Source: Coriobacteriia bacterium (GTDB taxonomy: Bacteria > Actinomycetota > Coriobacteriia > Anaerosomatales > SLCP01). Taken from it: a stretch of DNA of 47,314 bases. Position numbers and translations under genes: made by a program. The stretch spans positions 1 to 47,314 of the forward strand of contig SKMN01000010.1 in assembly GCA_007121015.1 (NCBI GenBank). The letters run 5' to 3'. This document shows positions 33,596 through 43,311 of the stretch, in pieces; positions within the stretch are counted from its first letter, which is position 1, and each line of letters opens with the position of its first letter. The notes under the pieces are model-generated. The model saw only the letters and a program-made list of their open reading frames with translations. It was not told the origin of the DNA and did not search any database.

Positions 33596-34878
33596 GGGAG
33601 CACCTCCCCCATCAGGTCGTACCCGTGCGCTTCGGTCACGCGGCACGTGACGAAGGTGCCCGCGTTGACGAGGGTGTCGAGCGTGACGATACCATCGACC
33701 TCGGGAGCCTGACCGCGCCAGCGGCCCACCCCCACGCCGTCCTCGTCCACACCCTCGGATAGCACCTCGAGCTCTCGACCGGCACGGGCGTCCGCACGCT
33801 CGAACCCGACGCTGTCGGCTGCGTCGCGCACCCGCTGTGCCCGGGCGAGGCGTTCGGGCTCGGGAACCTGGTCCGGAAGGGCGGCGGCCGCAGTGCCCTC
33901 TTCCGGGGAGAACGGGAACACTCCCACGTAGTCGAGACTGGAGTGTTCGATGAAGTCGAGCAGTTCCTCAACGTCGGCCTCGGTCTCGCCGGGATAGCCG
34001 GCGATGAGACTGGTGCGCAGGACCGCGTCGGGCATGTGCGCTCGTATCCGGTCGATGAGCGCGAGGAACTCCTCGGCCGAGCCACCGCGGTTCATCGCGC
34101 GGAGCACCGGCGTAGACGCGTGCTGGAGCGGGACGTCGAGGTAGTGGCAGACGTGGGACACGTCGGCCATCGTCGCGAGGAGCTCGTCGGTGATCCCGTC
34201 CGGCTGCACGTACATGAGCCGCAGCCACCGAAGCTCGGGCGTCGCCGCGATGGCACGTACGACGTCGGTCAGCGTGTCGGGAGTGTCGAACTCGCGACCC
34301 CACGACGAGATGTCCTGGCCGATGAGGACGAGCTCTCTCGCCCCGCGCGACGTAAGGAGGCGGGCCTCGCCGACGAGTTCGGGAAGCGGGCGCGAGCGGT
34401 ACGGACCCCTGATCGTCGGGATCGTACAGTACGCGCACGAACGGAAGCAGCCGTCGGACACCTGGAGGTACGCAGAGGGGCGGCTGTCGAGGCGCATCGG
34501 TCCTGCGGTATGCCGGTGCGGCTTTCCGGTGAGGCGCTCTATCACCTCGAGTAAGGAGGGCTCCTCGGCCACAGGGAGGAACGCGTCGGCCTCCGGCATC
34601 GCCTCGGCAAGATCGGCGCCGTAGCGCGAGACCATGCAGCCCGCGACGACCAGGCGTCTGTCCGGCACGGCGTCGCGCCACTCGGCTAAGTCGAGCGCCA
34701 CGCCGACCGCCTCCTCGACCGCGGCGATGATGAAGCCGCACGTGTTCAAGACGACGACGTCGGCGTCGTCGAGCGAATCGACGACGCGGTATGCCGAGGA
34801 GCCGACGAGCGCACGCATGCGTTCGGAATCGACCTCGTTCTTGGGGCAGCCGAGGGTGATGAAGGTGATCCGGGTCAT
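33592..34878 (-). CDS. rimO: Ribosomal protein uS12 methylthiotransferase RimO
   Basis: A radical SAM enzyme methylthiolating an Asp of ribosomal protein S12. 428 residues. UPF0004 cysteines are in ITLGCPKNEVDSE, NTCGFI and VAGCMVSRYG. The radical SAM motif is CFRSCAYC, YLDVPLQHAS is present, and a C-terminal TRAM domain starts near residue 355. GCPKNEVDSE distinguishes RimO from MiaB. ATG 34878 follows yajQ by 10 nt and overlaps pgsA at its end. Confidence 0.95.
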   Translation of the reverse strand: MTRITFITLGCPKNEVDSERMRALVGSSAYRVVDSLDDADVVVLNTCGFIIAAVEEAVGVALDLAEWRDAVPDRRLVVAGCMVSRYGADLAEAMPEADAFLPVAEEPSLLEVIERLTGKPHRHTAGPMRLDSRPSAYLQVSDGCFRSCAYCTIPTIRGPYRSRPLPELVGEARLLTSRGARELVLIGQDISSWGREFDTPDTLTDVVRAIAATPELRWLRLMYVQPDGITDELLATMADVSHVCHYLDVPLQHASTPVLRAMNRGGSAEEFLALIDRIRAHMPDAVLRTSLIAGYPGETEADVEELLDFIEHSSLDYVGVFPFSPEEGTAAAALPDQVPEPERLARAQRVRDAADSVGFERADARAGRELEVLSEGVDEDGVGVGRWRGQAPEVDGIVTLDTLVNAGTFVTCRVTEAHGYDLMGEVLP

Positions 34879-34888
34879 GTGGACTGCT

Positions 34889-35386
34889 CTAACGATAGTT
34901 GGTGAATTGGAGCGGGATGCCGTAGTCCTTGCCCTTGAGGAAGGCGATCACTTCTTGGAGAACGTCCCGCTTCGGGGAGGAGACGCGCAGTTTAGGCCCT
35001 TCGATCTGGACCTTGACCTTGAACTTCTCGTCTCGGATCTCCTTGTTGATGCGGCGCGCCAGTTCGGGTTCGATCCCGTTCACGATAGTGGCGCTGACGC
35101 GCACGCTGCCGCCGGAGGCAGCCTCAGGGTCGCCCCACGAAAGCGCTTTGAGGTCGATCCCTCTCCGGACGAGCTTCGAGTCGAGTACGTCGACGACCTG
35201 CTTGGCGACGAACTCCGCCGGAGCGGCGACGGTGACTTTGCCGTCAGACTTGTCGAACGTGACCGAGGCGCCCGTACTCTTGAGGTCGTAGCGCTGCGCG
35301 ATCTCCTTGGCGGCCTGCTGCACGGCGTTGTCGATCTCCTGCATGTCGACCTCGGACACGACGTCGAAACTCTGTTCTTTGGCCAT
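34889..35386 (-). CDS. yajQ: YajQ family nucleotide-binding protein
   Basis: A 165-residue protein of two ferredoxin-like domains, matching the family along its whole length (QSFDVVSEVDMQEIDNAV, QRYDLKSTG, DLKALSWGDPE, KKxIRDEKFKVKVQIEG-like, and the PLQFTNYR end). Members bind nucleic acid and, in Xanthomonas, cyclic di-GMP; the function here is open. It lies between the rodZ-like gene and rimO in the same run. Confidence 0.93.
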   Translation of the reverse strand: MAKEQSFDVVSEVDMQEIDNAVQQAAKEIAQRYDLKSTGASVTFDKSDGKVTVAAPAEFVAKQVVDVLDSKLVRRGIDLKALSWGDPEAASGGSVRVSATIVNGIEPELARRINKEIRDEKFKVKVQIEGPKLRVSSPKRDVLQEVIAFLKGKDYGIPLQFTNYR

Positions 35387-35424
35387 GGGTTACTCCTTTC
35401 GATGAACGCCCGGACGAGCAGGCG

Positions 35425-36213
35425 TCATTCGGCGGTGAGAGTGACGGTCGGCGGGTCGCCCGGTGGTATCTCGACGTCCTCGTCGTCACGGAAGATGGAG
35501 ACAGCCGCCGGACGGCCGATGCGCACGGATGCCTCGTCCGCCACGGTCCATTCGCGGGTCTGTCCGCCGGCCATGGTGCCTTCGTAGGCGATCAGGCCGT
35601 CGACGGTGACTCGCAGCCACGAAGAGCTGTCGGACGCGACGACGATGCGGAGGTCGAACGGTCCAGTGGTCGCCTCCTGCGGCTCGTCAGGGTCATCGGG
35701 TTCCTCGTCCGGTAGCGGTTCTGCCGAGGGGTCAGGGATGCCGGGAGTGACCGGCGGCGCTGGTTCGGTCGCCTCCAGCGTCGGGGTGGTCTCCGGAGTC
35801 GTAGGAAGTGGTGGTGGCGGTTCCGGCTCGGACGCGATCCGGAGGACACCCCAGACAGCGAGCGAGAGGACCGCGATCACCGCGACGACAGCGGCTATCG
35901 CGCGCAGAGGTATCGCGTCGGCGTGATTTCGCGGTGCGAGCACGGGCTCGGGCAGGTTGATAGGCGAACGGGCGGTGTGCCCGGTCTCCTTCTCGTAGCG
36001 CTCGAGCAGTGGTCCGGGATCCAGGCCGAGGAACTTCGCGTAGTTCTGGATGTAGCCCCGCACGTATGCGGGGTCCGGCAGCGTGTCGTAATCACCGGCC
36101 TCGAGTGCAGCGAGGAGCTTACCGCGGATGAAGGTCGCTTCCTCCACGTCGGTGATGGTCTTGCCGAGGCCACGACGCGTCTCTTCGAGGATACGTCCGA
36201 GCGACTCGGCCAT
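35425..36213 (-). CDS. RodZ-like helix-turn-helix membrane protein
   Basis: A 262-residue bitopic membrane protein. A cytoplasmic HTH_25 domain (about 1-75, with the YVRGYIQNYAKFLGLD hallmark) is followed by one membrane segment (about 102-124). A Pro/Glu/Thr-rich extracytoplasmic linker (about 129-185) and a C-terminal DUF4115 beta domain (about 186-262) complete it. This is the RodZ architecture, which links MreB to wall growth; no mreB is in the window. It begins 5 nt after ftsK, with which it is commonly linked in Gram-positives. Confidence 0.88.
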   Translation of the reverse strand: MAESLGRILEETRRGLGKTITDVEEATFIRGKLLAALEAGDYDTLPDPAYVRGYIQNYAKFLGLDPGPLLERYEKETGHTARSPINLPEPVLAPRNHADAIPLRAIAAVVAVIAVLSLAVWGVLRIASEPEPPPPLPTTPETTPTLEATEPAPPVTPGIPDPSAEPLPDEEPDDPDEPQEATTGPFDLRIVVASDSSSWLRVTVDGLIAYEGTMAGGQTREWTVADEASVRIGRPAAVSIFRDDEDVEIPPGDPPTVTLTAE

Positions 36214-36218
36214 CTCCG

Positions 36219-38474
36219 CTATCCCTCCTCCGACGCGTCGTCTCCGTCTCTGCGCTCGAACGCCTTGACGGCTTCGAGTCCCTCCACGTCGACAAGCACC
36301 TCACGTGGCTTGGAGCCGTCAGGCATGCCGACTACACCTCTTGTTTCGAGCATGTCCATGATACGTCCTGCACGAGCGTACCCCACTTTGAGCCTGCGCT
36401 GTAGCAGGGACGTCGAACCCATCCCCGAGGTGACCACGATGTCGGCCGCCTCCCATAGGAGCGGGTCGTCGTCCCCGGCCTCCCCACCGCTGCCGGATGT
36501 CGCGACCTTGAGGTGGAGGATCTCCTCGTGATAATCGGGTTCGGACTGATCTTTGAGGTGCGCGACGACCTGGCCGATCTCTGATTCCGTGACGAACGCG
36601 CCCTGGATGCGGCGCGGCTTGGGCCACGCGGGGGTGGTGAACAACATGTCCCCTCCACCCACGAGCTTCTCGGCCCCGGGCTGGTCGAGGATGACGCGCG
36701 AATCGATGCCCGAGGAGACGGCGAACGCGATCCTGTTCGTGATGTTCGTCTTGATGAGTCCGGTGATGATATCGGTGGACGGGCGCTGCGTGGCGACGAC
36801 GAGGTGGATCCCTGCCGCGCGCGCGAGCTGCGCGAGCCGGCAGATCGAGTCTTCGACCTCTTTGGCCGCGACCATCATGAGGTCGGCGAGCTCGTCGATG
36901 ACGATCATGAGATACGGCATCTCCTCGGCGGCCTCGGTCACCGTGCCGTCCTGGACCATGGCGTTGTACGCCCCGATGTTGCGTGCCCCCGCCTTCTGCA
37001 GGCGCTTGAGGCGGGCATCCATCTCGGTGACCGCCCAATGCAGCGCGCTCGCCGCCTCTTTGGGCTCGGTCACTACGGGCACGTATAGGTGCGGGACCCC
37101 GTTGTAGAGAGAGAGCTCGATACGTTTCGGGTCGATGAGGATGAGGCGGACCTCGGCCGGTGTGGCCCGCATAAGGACCGACATGAGCAGCGCGTTGATG
37201 CAGACGGATTTACCCGTACCGGTAGACCCTGCGATGAGCAGGTGCGGCATCGTCGCGAGGTCTGCGACGACACTGTCCCCCGCCACGTCCTTTCCTATGC
37301 CGAGGAACAGCGGACCGGCGCTTTGCGTAGCGGGTGACGAGAGGACGTCGCCGAGGGTGACGGTCGAGCGCCGCTCGTTGGGTACCTCGATCCCCACGAG
37401 CGACTTCCCGGGGATCGGCGCGAGGATGCGCACCGTCGGTGCGGCGAGGGCGAGCGCAAGGTCGTCGGCAAGTGCGGTGACCCGGTTGACCTTGATGCCT
37501 TTATGCAGCTCTAGCTCGTACATCGTGACGGTGGGACCGGGTGTCCAGCTGTGGACGCGTGCCGGGATGTCGAACGTGGCGAGGGTCTCTTCTATGAGTC
37601 GCGCGACCGAGGTGAGCTCCTTCTCCGTGGCGCGGTGGCGGCTCGCTGACTCCGGGCTGCGTACCAGCAACGACGATGCGGGGAGTTCGAAGCCCTCCAT
37701 CGCCTTGGGTGCACGAGCCGCAGGGGTAGGTTGAGTGGGGCGTCTCGACTCGGGGTCGCTCGCGGGTCCGCGTTTCTTGCGCGGCGGGTGCGGCGCGTCG
37801 GTGCCGGCATCCGAGAGCGGGACGGTGCGCGGTGCGCGCCGCGCGGCAGGCGTACGGTCCTGCGTCGTGTCGGGCTCGGCGCGGGCGAAGCGCTCCCTGG
37901 CCCACTCCACGACACCCGATACCGACATGCCCGTGATGACGAGTCCGATGAGGAGTGCGGCGGTCAGGATGACGTAGCCGATAGCCGTGCCGAGAAGCGA
38001 CCTGAGACCCCACGCGAGGGCCGCGCCGAGGTATCCTCCCTGTCCTTCCATGATCCGGGGGTCGAACTGAGCTTCAGGTGTAGCGGCAAGAGCGAACATG
38101 CCGACGAGTGAGAGCAGGATGGTTGCGAGGCCGGCACCGACCCGACGTTCACTGATGGCGAACGAGCGCACGAAGAAGGTGAGCCCCCATGCGAGGAGCA
38201 GGACTGGCAGGACGAACGCTCCGAGTCCGACCGCACGCCGCAGGAGCATGGCGACCGCGCCACCGACCACTCCCGCGCTCGCGTTGAGAAGGGCGATCGC
38301 GAGAGCCACCGCGGTAGCCGCCAACGCGATCCCGTAGATGTCTCTACGGGATTCCTCGTCGAGGACGCGGGCCCGGTTCGCCTCGCCGCGCTGGGTCCGC
38401 TTCTTGGAAGCGGGAGCCGATGCGCGTGCGGGGCTCGACTTGTTCGATGCCCTCTTCTTGTTGGACGTCGCCAT
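36219..38474 (-). CDS. ftsK: DNA translocase FtsK/SpoIIIE
   Basis: A septal DNA pump that clears chromosomes from the closing septum and activates XerCD at dif. 751 residues. Basic N-terminal tail, about four membrane segments (roughly 46-185), a Pro/Arg-rich linker (195-260), and the RecA-like motor with Walker A GSTGTGKS (416-423) and Walker B VIDELADLMM. A C-terminal winged-helix gamma domain follows (about 680-745, TSLLQRRLKVGYARAGRIMDMLE) to read polar DNA motifs. It lies 24.6 kb from the dif-like site. ATG 38474 follows rnj by 7 nt. Confidence 0.97.
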   Translation of the reverse strand: MATSNKKRASNKSSPARASAPASKKRTQRGEANRARVLDEESRRDIYGIALAATAVALAIALLNASAGVVGGAVAMLLRRAVGLGAFVLPVLLLAWGLTFFVRSFAISERRVGAGLATILLSLVGMFALAATPEAQFDPRIMEGQGGYLGAALAWGLRSLLGTAIGYVILTAALLIGLVITGMSVSGVVEWARERFARAEPDTTQDRTPAARRAPRTVPLSDAGTDAPHPPRKKRGPASDPESRRPTQPTPAARAPKAMEGFELPASSLLVRSPESASRHRATEKELTSVARLIEETLATFDIPARVHSWTPGPTVTMYELELHKGIKVNRVTALADDLALALAAPTVRILAPIPGKSLVGIEVPNERRSTVTLGDVLSSPATQSAGPLFLGIGKDVAGDSVVADLATMPHLLIAGSTGTGKSVCINALLMSVLMRATPAEVRLILIDPKRIELSLYNGVPHLYVPVVTEPKEAASALHWAVTEMDARLKRLQKAGARNIGAYNAMVQDGTVTEAAEEMPYLMIVIDELADLMMVAAKEVEDSICRLAQLARAAGIHLVVATQRPSTDIITGLIKTNITNRIAFAVSSGIDSRVILDQPGAEKLVGGGDMLFTTPAWPKPRRIQGAFVTESEIGQVVAHLKDQSEPDYHEEILHLKVATSGSGGEAGDDDPLLWEAADIVVTSGMGSTSLLQRRLKVGYARAGRIMDMLETRGVVGMPDGSKPREVLVDVEGLEAVKAFERRDGDDASEEG

Positions 38475-38481
38475 ACGGGCG

Positions 38482-40152
38482 TCAGACCTCCATGACCACA
38501 GGTATCACCATCGGGCGGCTCCGGGTGCGCTCCCAAAGGAACTGAGAGAGTGACTCACGGATCGCGTTCTTGATGACGGCGTGATCGGCGCCCCCTTCGC
38601 GCGCGGTCCTCACGAGAGTCTTGGCGACGCGGGCACGGGCCTCGTCGAAGAAGGTCTCTTCGTCGGCATCGGTGACGATGCCGCGTGCGACGAGTTCGGG
38701 GTCGCCGACAGGCTGACCCGTGACGGTATCGAGGGCGATCACCACGGATATGATACCGTCCCGTGCGAGCATCTGGCGATCCCTCAAGATCACCTGTCCG
38801 ATGTCTCCGACGGACAACCCGTCGACGTATACGACCCCCGACTCGACGTGGCCCACCATGTGGGCGCCACGGTCGTCGATCTCGAGGCAGGCGCCATTGT
38901 CGAGGACGAACACGTTCTCGCGCGCTACTCCCACCTCGCGGGCGAGTGATGCGTGGGTCATCAGGTGACGGGTCTCCCCGTGTATTGGGACGAAGTACGT
39001 CGGTTTGATCAGGTTCAGCATGAGCTTGAGTTCCTCGGCGGCGGCGTGTCCCGAGACGTGGACGTCGGACACACCCTTGTGCTTGACGACCGCACCAGCA
39101 CCTGCAAGGCGGTTGATCACGCGGGAGACCGCCTTTTCGTTGCCGGGTATCGGCGTGGCCGAGATCACGACGGTGTCTCCCTCTTCGATCGACACGGTCC
39201 TGTGGTCCCCGGCGGCCATGCGTGCGAGTGCCGAGAGGGGCTCCCCCTGGCTGCCTGTGGACAGGATGACCACGCGCTCGGGTGGAAGATCTCCCATCTC
39301 ATAGGCGTCTACGAGGTCGTCTTCGGCGATCTCGAGGTAGCCGAGCTGCCGAGCGATCTTCGTGTTATTGATCATCGAGCGGCCGGTCACGACCACCTTG
39401 CGGCCGCACTGGACGGCGGCGTCGCAGACCTGCTGGACCCGATGGATGTGGCTGGCGAACGATGCGACGATGATGCGCTGCTCGACCGAGGCGAAGATCT
39501 CACGAAGCGACGCGCCGACGACCGCTTCCGAGCGCGTGATCCCCGGGGACTCCGCGTTGGTCGAGTCGCTCATCAGCAAGACTACACCCTTCTTGCCGGC
39601 GGCCGCGAGCGCGGTGTAGTCGGTCAGGCGTCCGTCGATAGGGGTCTGGTCGAGCTTGAAGTCCCCGGTGTGGACGACGTTGCCGACGGGCGTTCTGATG
39701 AACAGGGCGACACCGTCGGGGATGGAGTGGTTGACCGCCATGAAGTCGAACCCGAACACGCCAAGGCTGACGTGGCCGCCTGCACGGATCTCGCGCAACT
39801 TGGGCTTCTTGATGCGGTGCTCCTCGAGCTTGCCGGCGATGAGACCGAGAGTGAGTTTCGTACCGAGGATCGGCACCTGATGGCCGATCTCTTTGAGGAG
39901 GTACGGCAGCGCACCCGTATGGTCTTCGTGTCCATGGGTGATGACGATGCCGCGGAGCTTGTCCTTGCGTTTTGTGACGTAGGAGAAGTCCGGGAGTATG
40001 AGGTCGACCCCGGGATGGTCGTCGTCGGGGAACATGATGCCCGCGTCGACGAGGACCATGTCGTTGCCGTACTCGAACACGGTCATATTCTTGCCTATCT
40101 CGCCGAGTCCCCCGAGAGGGATGACGCGGAGGCGGTGCTTCTTCGATGTCAT
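38482..40152 (-). CDS. rnj: Ribonuclease J
   Basis: A metallo-beta-lactamase/beta-CASP ribonuclease with 5'-3' exo- and endonuclease activity. 556 residues. The zinc motif is HGHEDH (73-78), TGDFKLDQTP and SDSTNAESPG follow, and the beta-CASP motif region is SGHAAAEELKLML ... PTYFVPIHGE. The C-terminal domain (about 460-556) ends SQFLWERTRSRPMVIPVVMEV, as in RNase J. With PNPase and RNase Y it gives the full Gram-positive RNA-decay set in one region. ATG 40152 follows a 97-nt gap after dapA. Confidence 0.96.
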   Translation of the reverse strand: MTSKKHRLRVIPLGGLGEIGKNMTVFEYGNDMVLVDAGIMFPDDDHPGVDLILPDFSYVTKRKDKLRGIVITHGHEDHTGALPYLLKEIGHQVPILGTKLTLGLIAGKLEEHRIKKPKLREIRAGGHVSLGVFGFDFMAVNHSIPDGVALFIRTPVGNVVHTGDFKLDQTPIDGRLTDYTALAAAGKKGVVLLMSDSTNAESPGITRSEAVVGASLREIFASVEQRIIVASFASHIHRVQQVCDAAVQCGRKVVVTGRSMINNTKIARQLGYLEIAEDDLVDAYEMGDLPPERVVILSTGSQGEPLSALARMAAGDHRTVSIEEGDTVVISATPIPGNEKAVSRVINRLAGAGAVVKHKGVSDVHVSGHAAAEELKLMLNLIKPTYFVPIHGETRHLMTHASLAREVGVARENVFVLDNGACLEIDDRGAHMVGHVESGVVYVDGLSVGDIGQVILRDRQMLARDGIISVVIALDTVTGQPVGDPELVARGIVTDADEETFFDEARARVAKTLVRTAREGGADHAVIKNAIRESLSQFLWERTRSRPMVIPVVMEV

Positions 40153-40206
40153 AGGTTGATGTTCGACACTCCTTAGGGCACGCGCATTCGCAGCGCGGCC
40201 GGATCG

Positions 40207-40224
40207 GGCGCGCGTGGGCGCGCC
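40207..40224 (-). other. GC-rich stem-loop between dapA and rnj
   Basis: GGCGCGC/GCGCGCC form a 7-bp stem with a 4-nt loop in the 97-nt gap, without a T-run. It may slow or partly end transcription after the lysine genes. Confidence 0.4.
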
Positions 40225-40249
40225 GGGATACTGCTTCGTGCGGGTCGTG

Positions 40250-41146
40250 CTACGCAGGCATCATGCCCACGTGCTCCATCACTCTTACGAGTTCCTTCAC
40301 CTGTTCCTCGGTGGGGGGCACGAGCGGCAGGCGAACGGTGCCGACAGGAAAGCCCCTGAGCTCGAGTGCTTTCTTCACCATGATGGGGTTGGCTGTGAGG
40401 AACAGCGTCTTCATGAGGGGGAGCAGTTCGAGGTGGTTGCGCAGGGCGCGGGTATGCTCGCCCTCGGCCTGTGCGTAGACCATCTCCCTCATCCGCGCAG
40501 ACGCGATGTTCCCGATGGTCGAGATGACCCCCACCCCGCCGAGGGCCATCAGCGGCAGAGTGATCTCGTCGTCGCCGGCTAACACCTCGAAGCCTTCGGG
40601 CGCGCCTGAGATGATCTGAGCACACTGGGCGAGGTCGCCGCTCGCTTCCTTTACCGCGACGATGTTGTCGCAATCGTGGGCGAGGCGCAGCGTCGTGTCG
40701 GCCGTCATGTTCACGACACAGCGGCCGGGGATGTTGTAGAGGATGACCGGCACGTCCACCGCCGAGGCTATCTGGCGGAAGTGCTGGTACATACCCTCTT
40801 GTGGCGGCTTGTTGTAGTACGGGACGACCGCCATGATGGCGTCGACCCCAAGGCCGACGACATCGCGCGCGAAGTCGATGGAATCGGCCGTACAGTTGTC
40901 ACCGGCGTTGGCGATGACGGGTGCCCGGCCGTCGACGGCGTCGAGGACGGCACGGAACAAGTCCATCTTCTGGTCGTAGAAGACGGTCGGGGACTCCCCG
41001 GTGGTGCCGCAGACGACGAGCGCGTCGCTCCCCTCGTCGAGGAGTCGCGTCGCGAGTGCCTGGGCGCGGTCGAGGTCGAGGTCGAGGTCATCGTCGAAGG
41101 GCGTGACCATCGCGGTGATGATCCGTCCGAAACGTGGTTGGGTCAT
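40250..41146 (-). CDS. dapA: 4-Hydroxy-tetrahydrodipicolinate synthase
   Basis: Condenses pyruvate and aspartate semialdehyde, the first committed step of the diaminopimelate/lysine pathway. 298 residues in a TIM barrel. GTTGESPT binds substrate carboxylate, YNIPGRC holds the catalytic Tyr, and VAVKEASGD has the Schiff-base lysine. It lies 114 nt after lysC. That gap holds a CCGGGC/GCCCGG hairpin and no riboswitch I can recognise. DapB and LysC are encoded directly upstream. Confidence 0.97.
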   Translation of the reverse strand: MTQPRFGRIITAMVTPFDDDLDLDLDRAQALATRLLDEGSDALVVCGTTGESPTVFYDQKMDLFRAVLDAVDGRAPVIANAGDNCTADSIDFARDVVGLGVDAIMAVVPYYNKPPQEGMYQHFRQIASAVDVPVILYNIPGRCVVNMTADTTLRLAHDCDNIVAVKEASGDLAQCAQIISGAPEGFEVLAGDDEITLPLMALGGVGVISTIGNIASARMREMVYAQAEGEHTRALRNHLELLPLMKTLFLTANPIMVKKALELRGFPVGTVRLPLVPPTEEQVKELVRVMEHVGMMPA

Positions 41147-41260
41147 GTCGTGCCCCCTGGGATAGATTTGCGGGTCCTTCGTGGCGCCGGTACCACGTGC
41201 AGTATTGTGCCACAGTCGAGGCTGAGATGCTGGCCGGGCCTCCGGACGCCCGGGCTTGCG

Positions 41261-42502
41261 CTAGGAGCCGAGTTCGAAGCCGTCGTGGAGTGCCTGGACC
41301 GCCGTGCACGACTCCTCGGCGGAGACCACGACCGAGATCGTCGTGTGGCTGTCGGCTGTCTGGAGGACGGTGACGGACGCGTCTGCGAGACACTCGGCTA
41401 CGCGTGCCATGACACCAGGCACCCCGTGCATGCCAGCGCCTACGAGAGTCACCTTCGCGAGTCCGGCCTGCACCTGGTAGGTCAGGCCGAGTGAGCCGAG
41501 TACGTCGCACGCACGGTCGAGGACCTCCTCCCGGACCGAGAAGACGAGTGCCTCCCCCACCGGAGTGAACATGTCGAGCGAGACGGCGGCATCGGCCATC
41601 GCGCGGTAGATGCGGGTCTGGGCAGCCATATGCGTCCGCGTGCCCTCCGGCGCGGGAAGCGCCACACGCACGCGGGCCACACCCGACGAACACGTGACCG
41701 AGGTAGCGACCCGGTCGGGGCGGTACGCGGCGATGTCGGCGACACGGGTGCCGGGATGGTTCGAGTAGGTGTTACGGACGGTCACGGCGAGACCGCTCGC
41801 AAGCGCGAGCTCAGCAGCGGGCGTGTGGACGACGCGTGCGCCGTGTCGCGACATCTGGAAGAGCTCGTCTGCCCGGACGGTCTCGAGAACGACGGCGCCA
41901 GCACACGACTTCGGGTCGGCCGAGAGCACGCCGTCGACATCGGTGAAAATCTCGACGGCCTCGGCTTCCAGGGCGACGCCGAGAGCGCACGCGGTGGTGT
42001 CGCTCCCGCCTCTGCCGAGCGTGGTCAGACGGCCGTTGGCGGAGAGACCCTGGAAGCCGGCGACCACCGGCACCGCGCCGACCGAGATCGACGCACGAAG
42101 CATACCTGGGTGGATCTCGGTGATCGCGGCATTGCCGTGGGCGCCGTCGGTCATGACGCCGGCTTCGGGACCGGTGAAAGCCCTGGCCTCGATGCCTGCG
42201 GCGCGCAACTCGTGCGCGCATACGATGGCCGAGACGATCTCCCCGGTAGCCATGAGCCAGTCACGTTCGGCGGGTTCGGCGGGTAGTCCGTCGACAAGGG
42301 AGAGCAGCGTGTCGGTCGCGTACGGGGCGCCTCGTCGGCCCATCGCCGAGACGACTACGACCGGTGCAGAGCCGGATTCGATAGCCGCGGTCACGCGGGC
42401 GGCGATCGCCGCACGGCCTTCAGTGGTGGCTACCGACGTTCCCCCGAACTTCATGACGATCACAGGCCGACTGATCGAGCGATCGGATGCCGGTGCGGCC
42501 AC
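41261..42502 (-). CDS. lysC: Aspartate kinase
   Basis: Phosphorylates aspartate at the head of the lysine, threonine and methionine pathways. 413 residues. The kinase domain (about 14-245) opens VMKFGGTSVA and contains GRGGSDTTA and FTDVDGVLSADP. Two ACT domains follow (about 260-410) for allosteric feedback by amino acids. GTG 42502 has GGAG upstream and begins 1 nt after dapB. A shorter start at the Met of MKFGG is possible. Homoserine dehydrogenase is not fused to it. Confidence 0.96.
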   Translation of the reverse strand: MAAPASDRSISRPVIVMKFGGTSVATTEGRAAIAARVTAAIESGSAPVVVVSAMGRRGAPYATDTLLSLVDGLPAEPAERDWLMATGEIVSAIVCAHELRAAGIEARAFTGPEAGVMTDGAHGNAAITEIHPGMLRASISVGAVPVVAGFQGLSANGRLTTLGRGGSDTTACALGVALEAEAVEIFTDVDGVLSADPKSCAGAVVLETVRADELFQMSRHGARVVHTPAAELALASGLAVTVRNTYSNHPGTRVADIAAYRPDRVATSVTCSSGVARVRVALPAPEGTRTHMAAQTRIYRAMADAAVSLDMFTPVGEALVFSVREEVLDRACDVLGSLGLTYQVQAGLAKVTLVGAGMHGVPGVMARVAECLADASVTVLQTADSHTTISVVVSAEESCTAVQALHDGFELGS

Positions 42503-42503
42503 G

Positions 42504-43289
42504 CTACGGCTCCATCAGGTTCTCGAGACCGATCACGAGACCGCTCAGGGCGCCGACAGAGCGCACGGCGAGCACGACACCGGGCATGAACGAGGTGCGG
42601 TCGACCGAGTCGTGGCGGATGGAGAGGGTCTGACCCTGCCCGCCGAGGAGGACCTCTTGGTGCGCGACCAGTCCGGGCAGGCGTACGGAGTGAACGGCGA
42701 CATCGTCGACGAGGGCTCCCCGCGCGCCGGCTGCGATCTCGGTCTCCGCGCCAGGTGTGGACGGCACCTCCGAGCGTGCCTCGGCGATGAGCGATGCGGT
42801 CCGCAGCGCGGTGCCACTCGGAGCGTCGGCCTTGCGGTCGTGGTGCAACTCGATGATCTCGGCATGCGGCATGAACCGGGCTGCCTCGGCGGCGAGCCGC
42901 ATCATGAGGACGGCGCCTATCGCAAAGTTCGGTGCAAAAAAGAGGCACGTGTTCTCGGGTGCCTCAGCTGCTATCTCGCCGAGGAGCGACTCGGACAGAC
43001 CGGTCGTGCCCACGACGCAGTCGATGCCCGATGCGAGCGCCGTACGCAGGTTGGCCTCGACGGCGTCGGGGTGGGTGAAGTCGACCATCACGTCGGGGGA
43101 CGTGGCGGATATGGCGGTGGCCAGGTCTCCGGAACATAGGATCGAGCCGCCATGGCAGTCGGGCGCCTCATCCCCCGCATATCCGGTGTCGACAGCGGCC
43201 ACCACACGCATCGCGTCCGCAGCAGTGACGGCCGCGACCACCTCGCGGCCCATACGGCCGGCGGCACCTGAAACGAGTACGTCGATCAT
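42504..43289 (-). CDS. dapB: 4-Hydroxy-tetrahydrodipicolinate reductase
   Basis: NAD(P)H-dependent second committed step to diaminopimelate. 261 residues. The Rossmann motif is SGAAGRMGRE and the catalytic segment ELHHDRKADAPSGTA contains the conserved His pair and Lys. FAPNFAIGAVLMMR precedes it. ATG 43289 follows the M16 peptidase gene by 22 nt. dapB-lysC-dapA form one sub-operon making the substrate for DapL. Confidence 0.97.
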   Translation of the reverse strand: MIDVLVSGAAGRMGREVVAAVTAADAMRVVAAVDTGYAGDEAPDCHGGSILCSGDLATAISATSPDVMVDFTHPDAVEANLRTALASGIDCVVGTTGLSESLLGEIAAEAPENTCLFFAPNFAIGAVLMMRLAAEAARFMPHAEIIELHHDRKADAPSGTALRTASLIAEARSEVPSTPGAETEIAAGARGALVDDVAVHSVRLPGLVAHQEVLLGGQGQTLSIRHDSVDRTSFMPGVVLAVRSVGALSGLVIGLENLMEP

Positions 43290-43311
43290 GGCATGACTCC
43301 CCTCGGGCCCC

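Noticed and set aside
41147-41260. Lysine riboswitch or T-box between lysC and dapA
   Set aside because: Only 114 nt with one short GC hairpin; the long multi-helix lysine aptamer or a T-box motif is not present. The same holds for the dapF-dapL gap.
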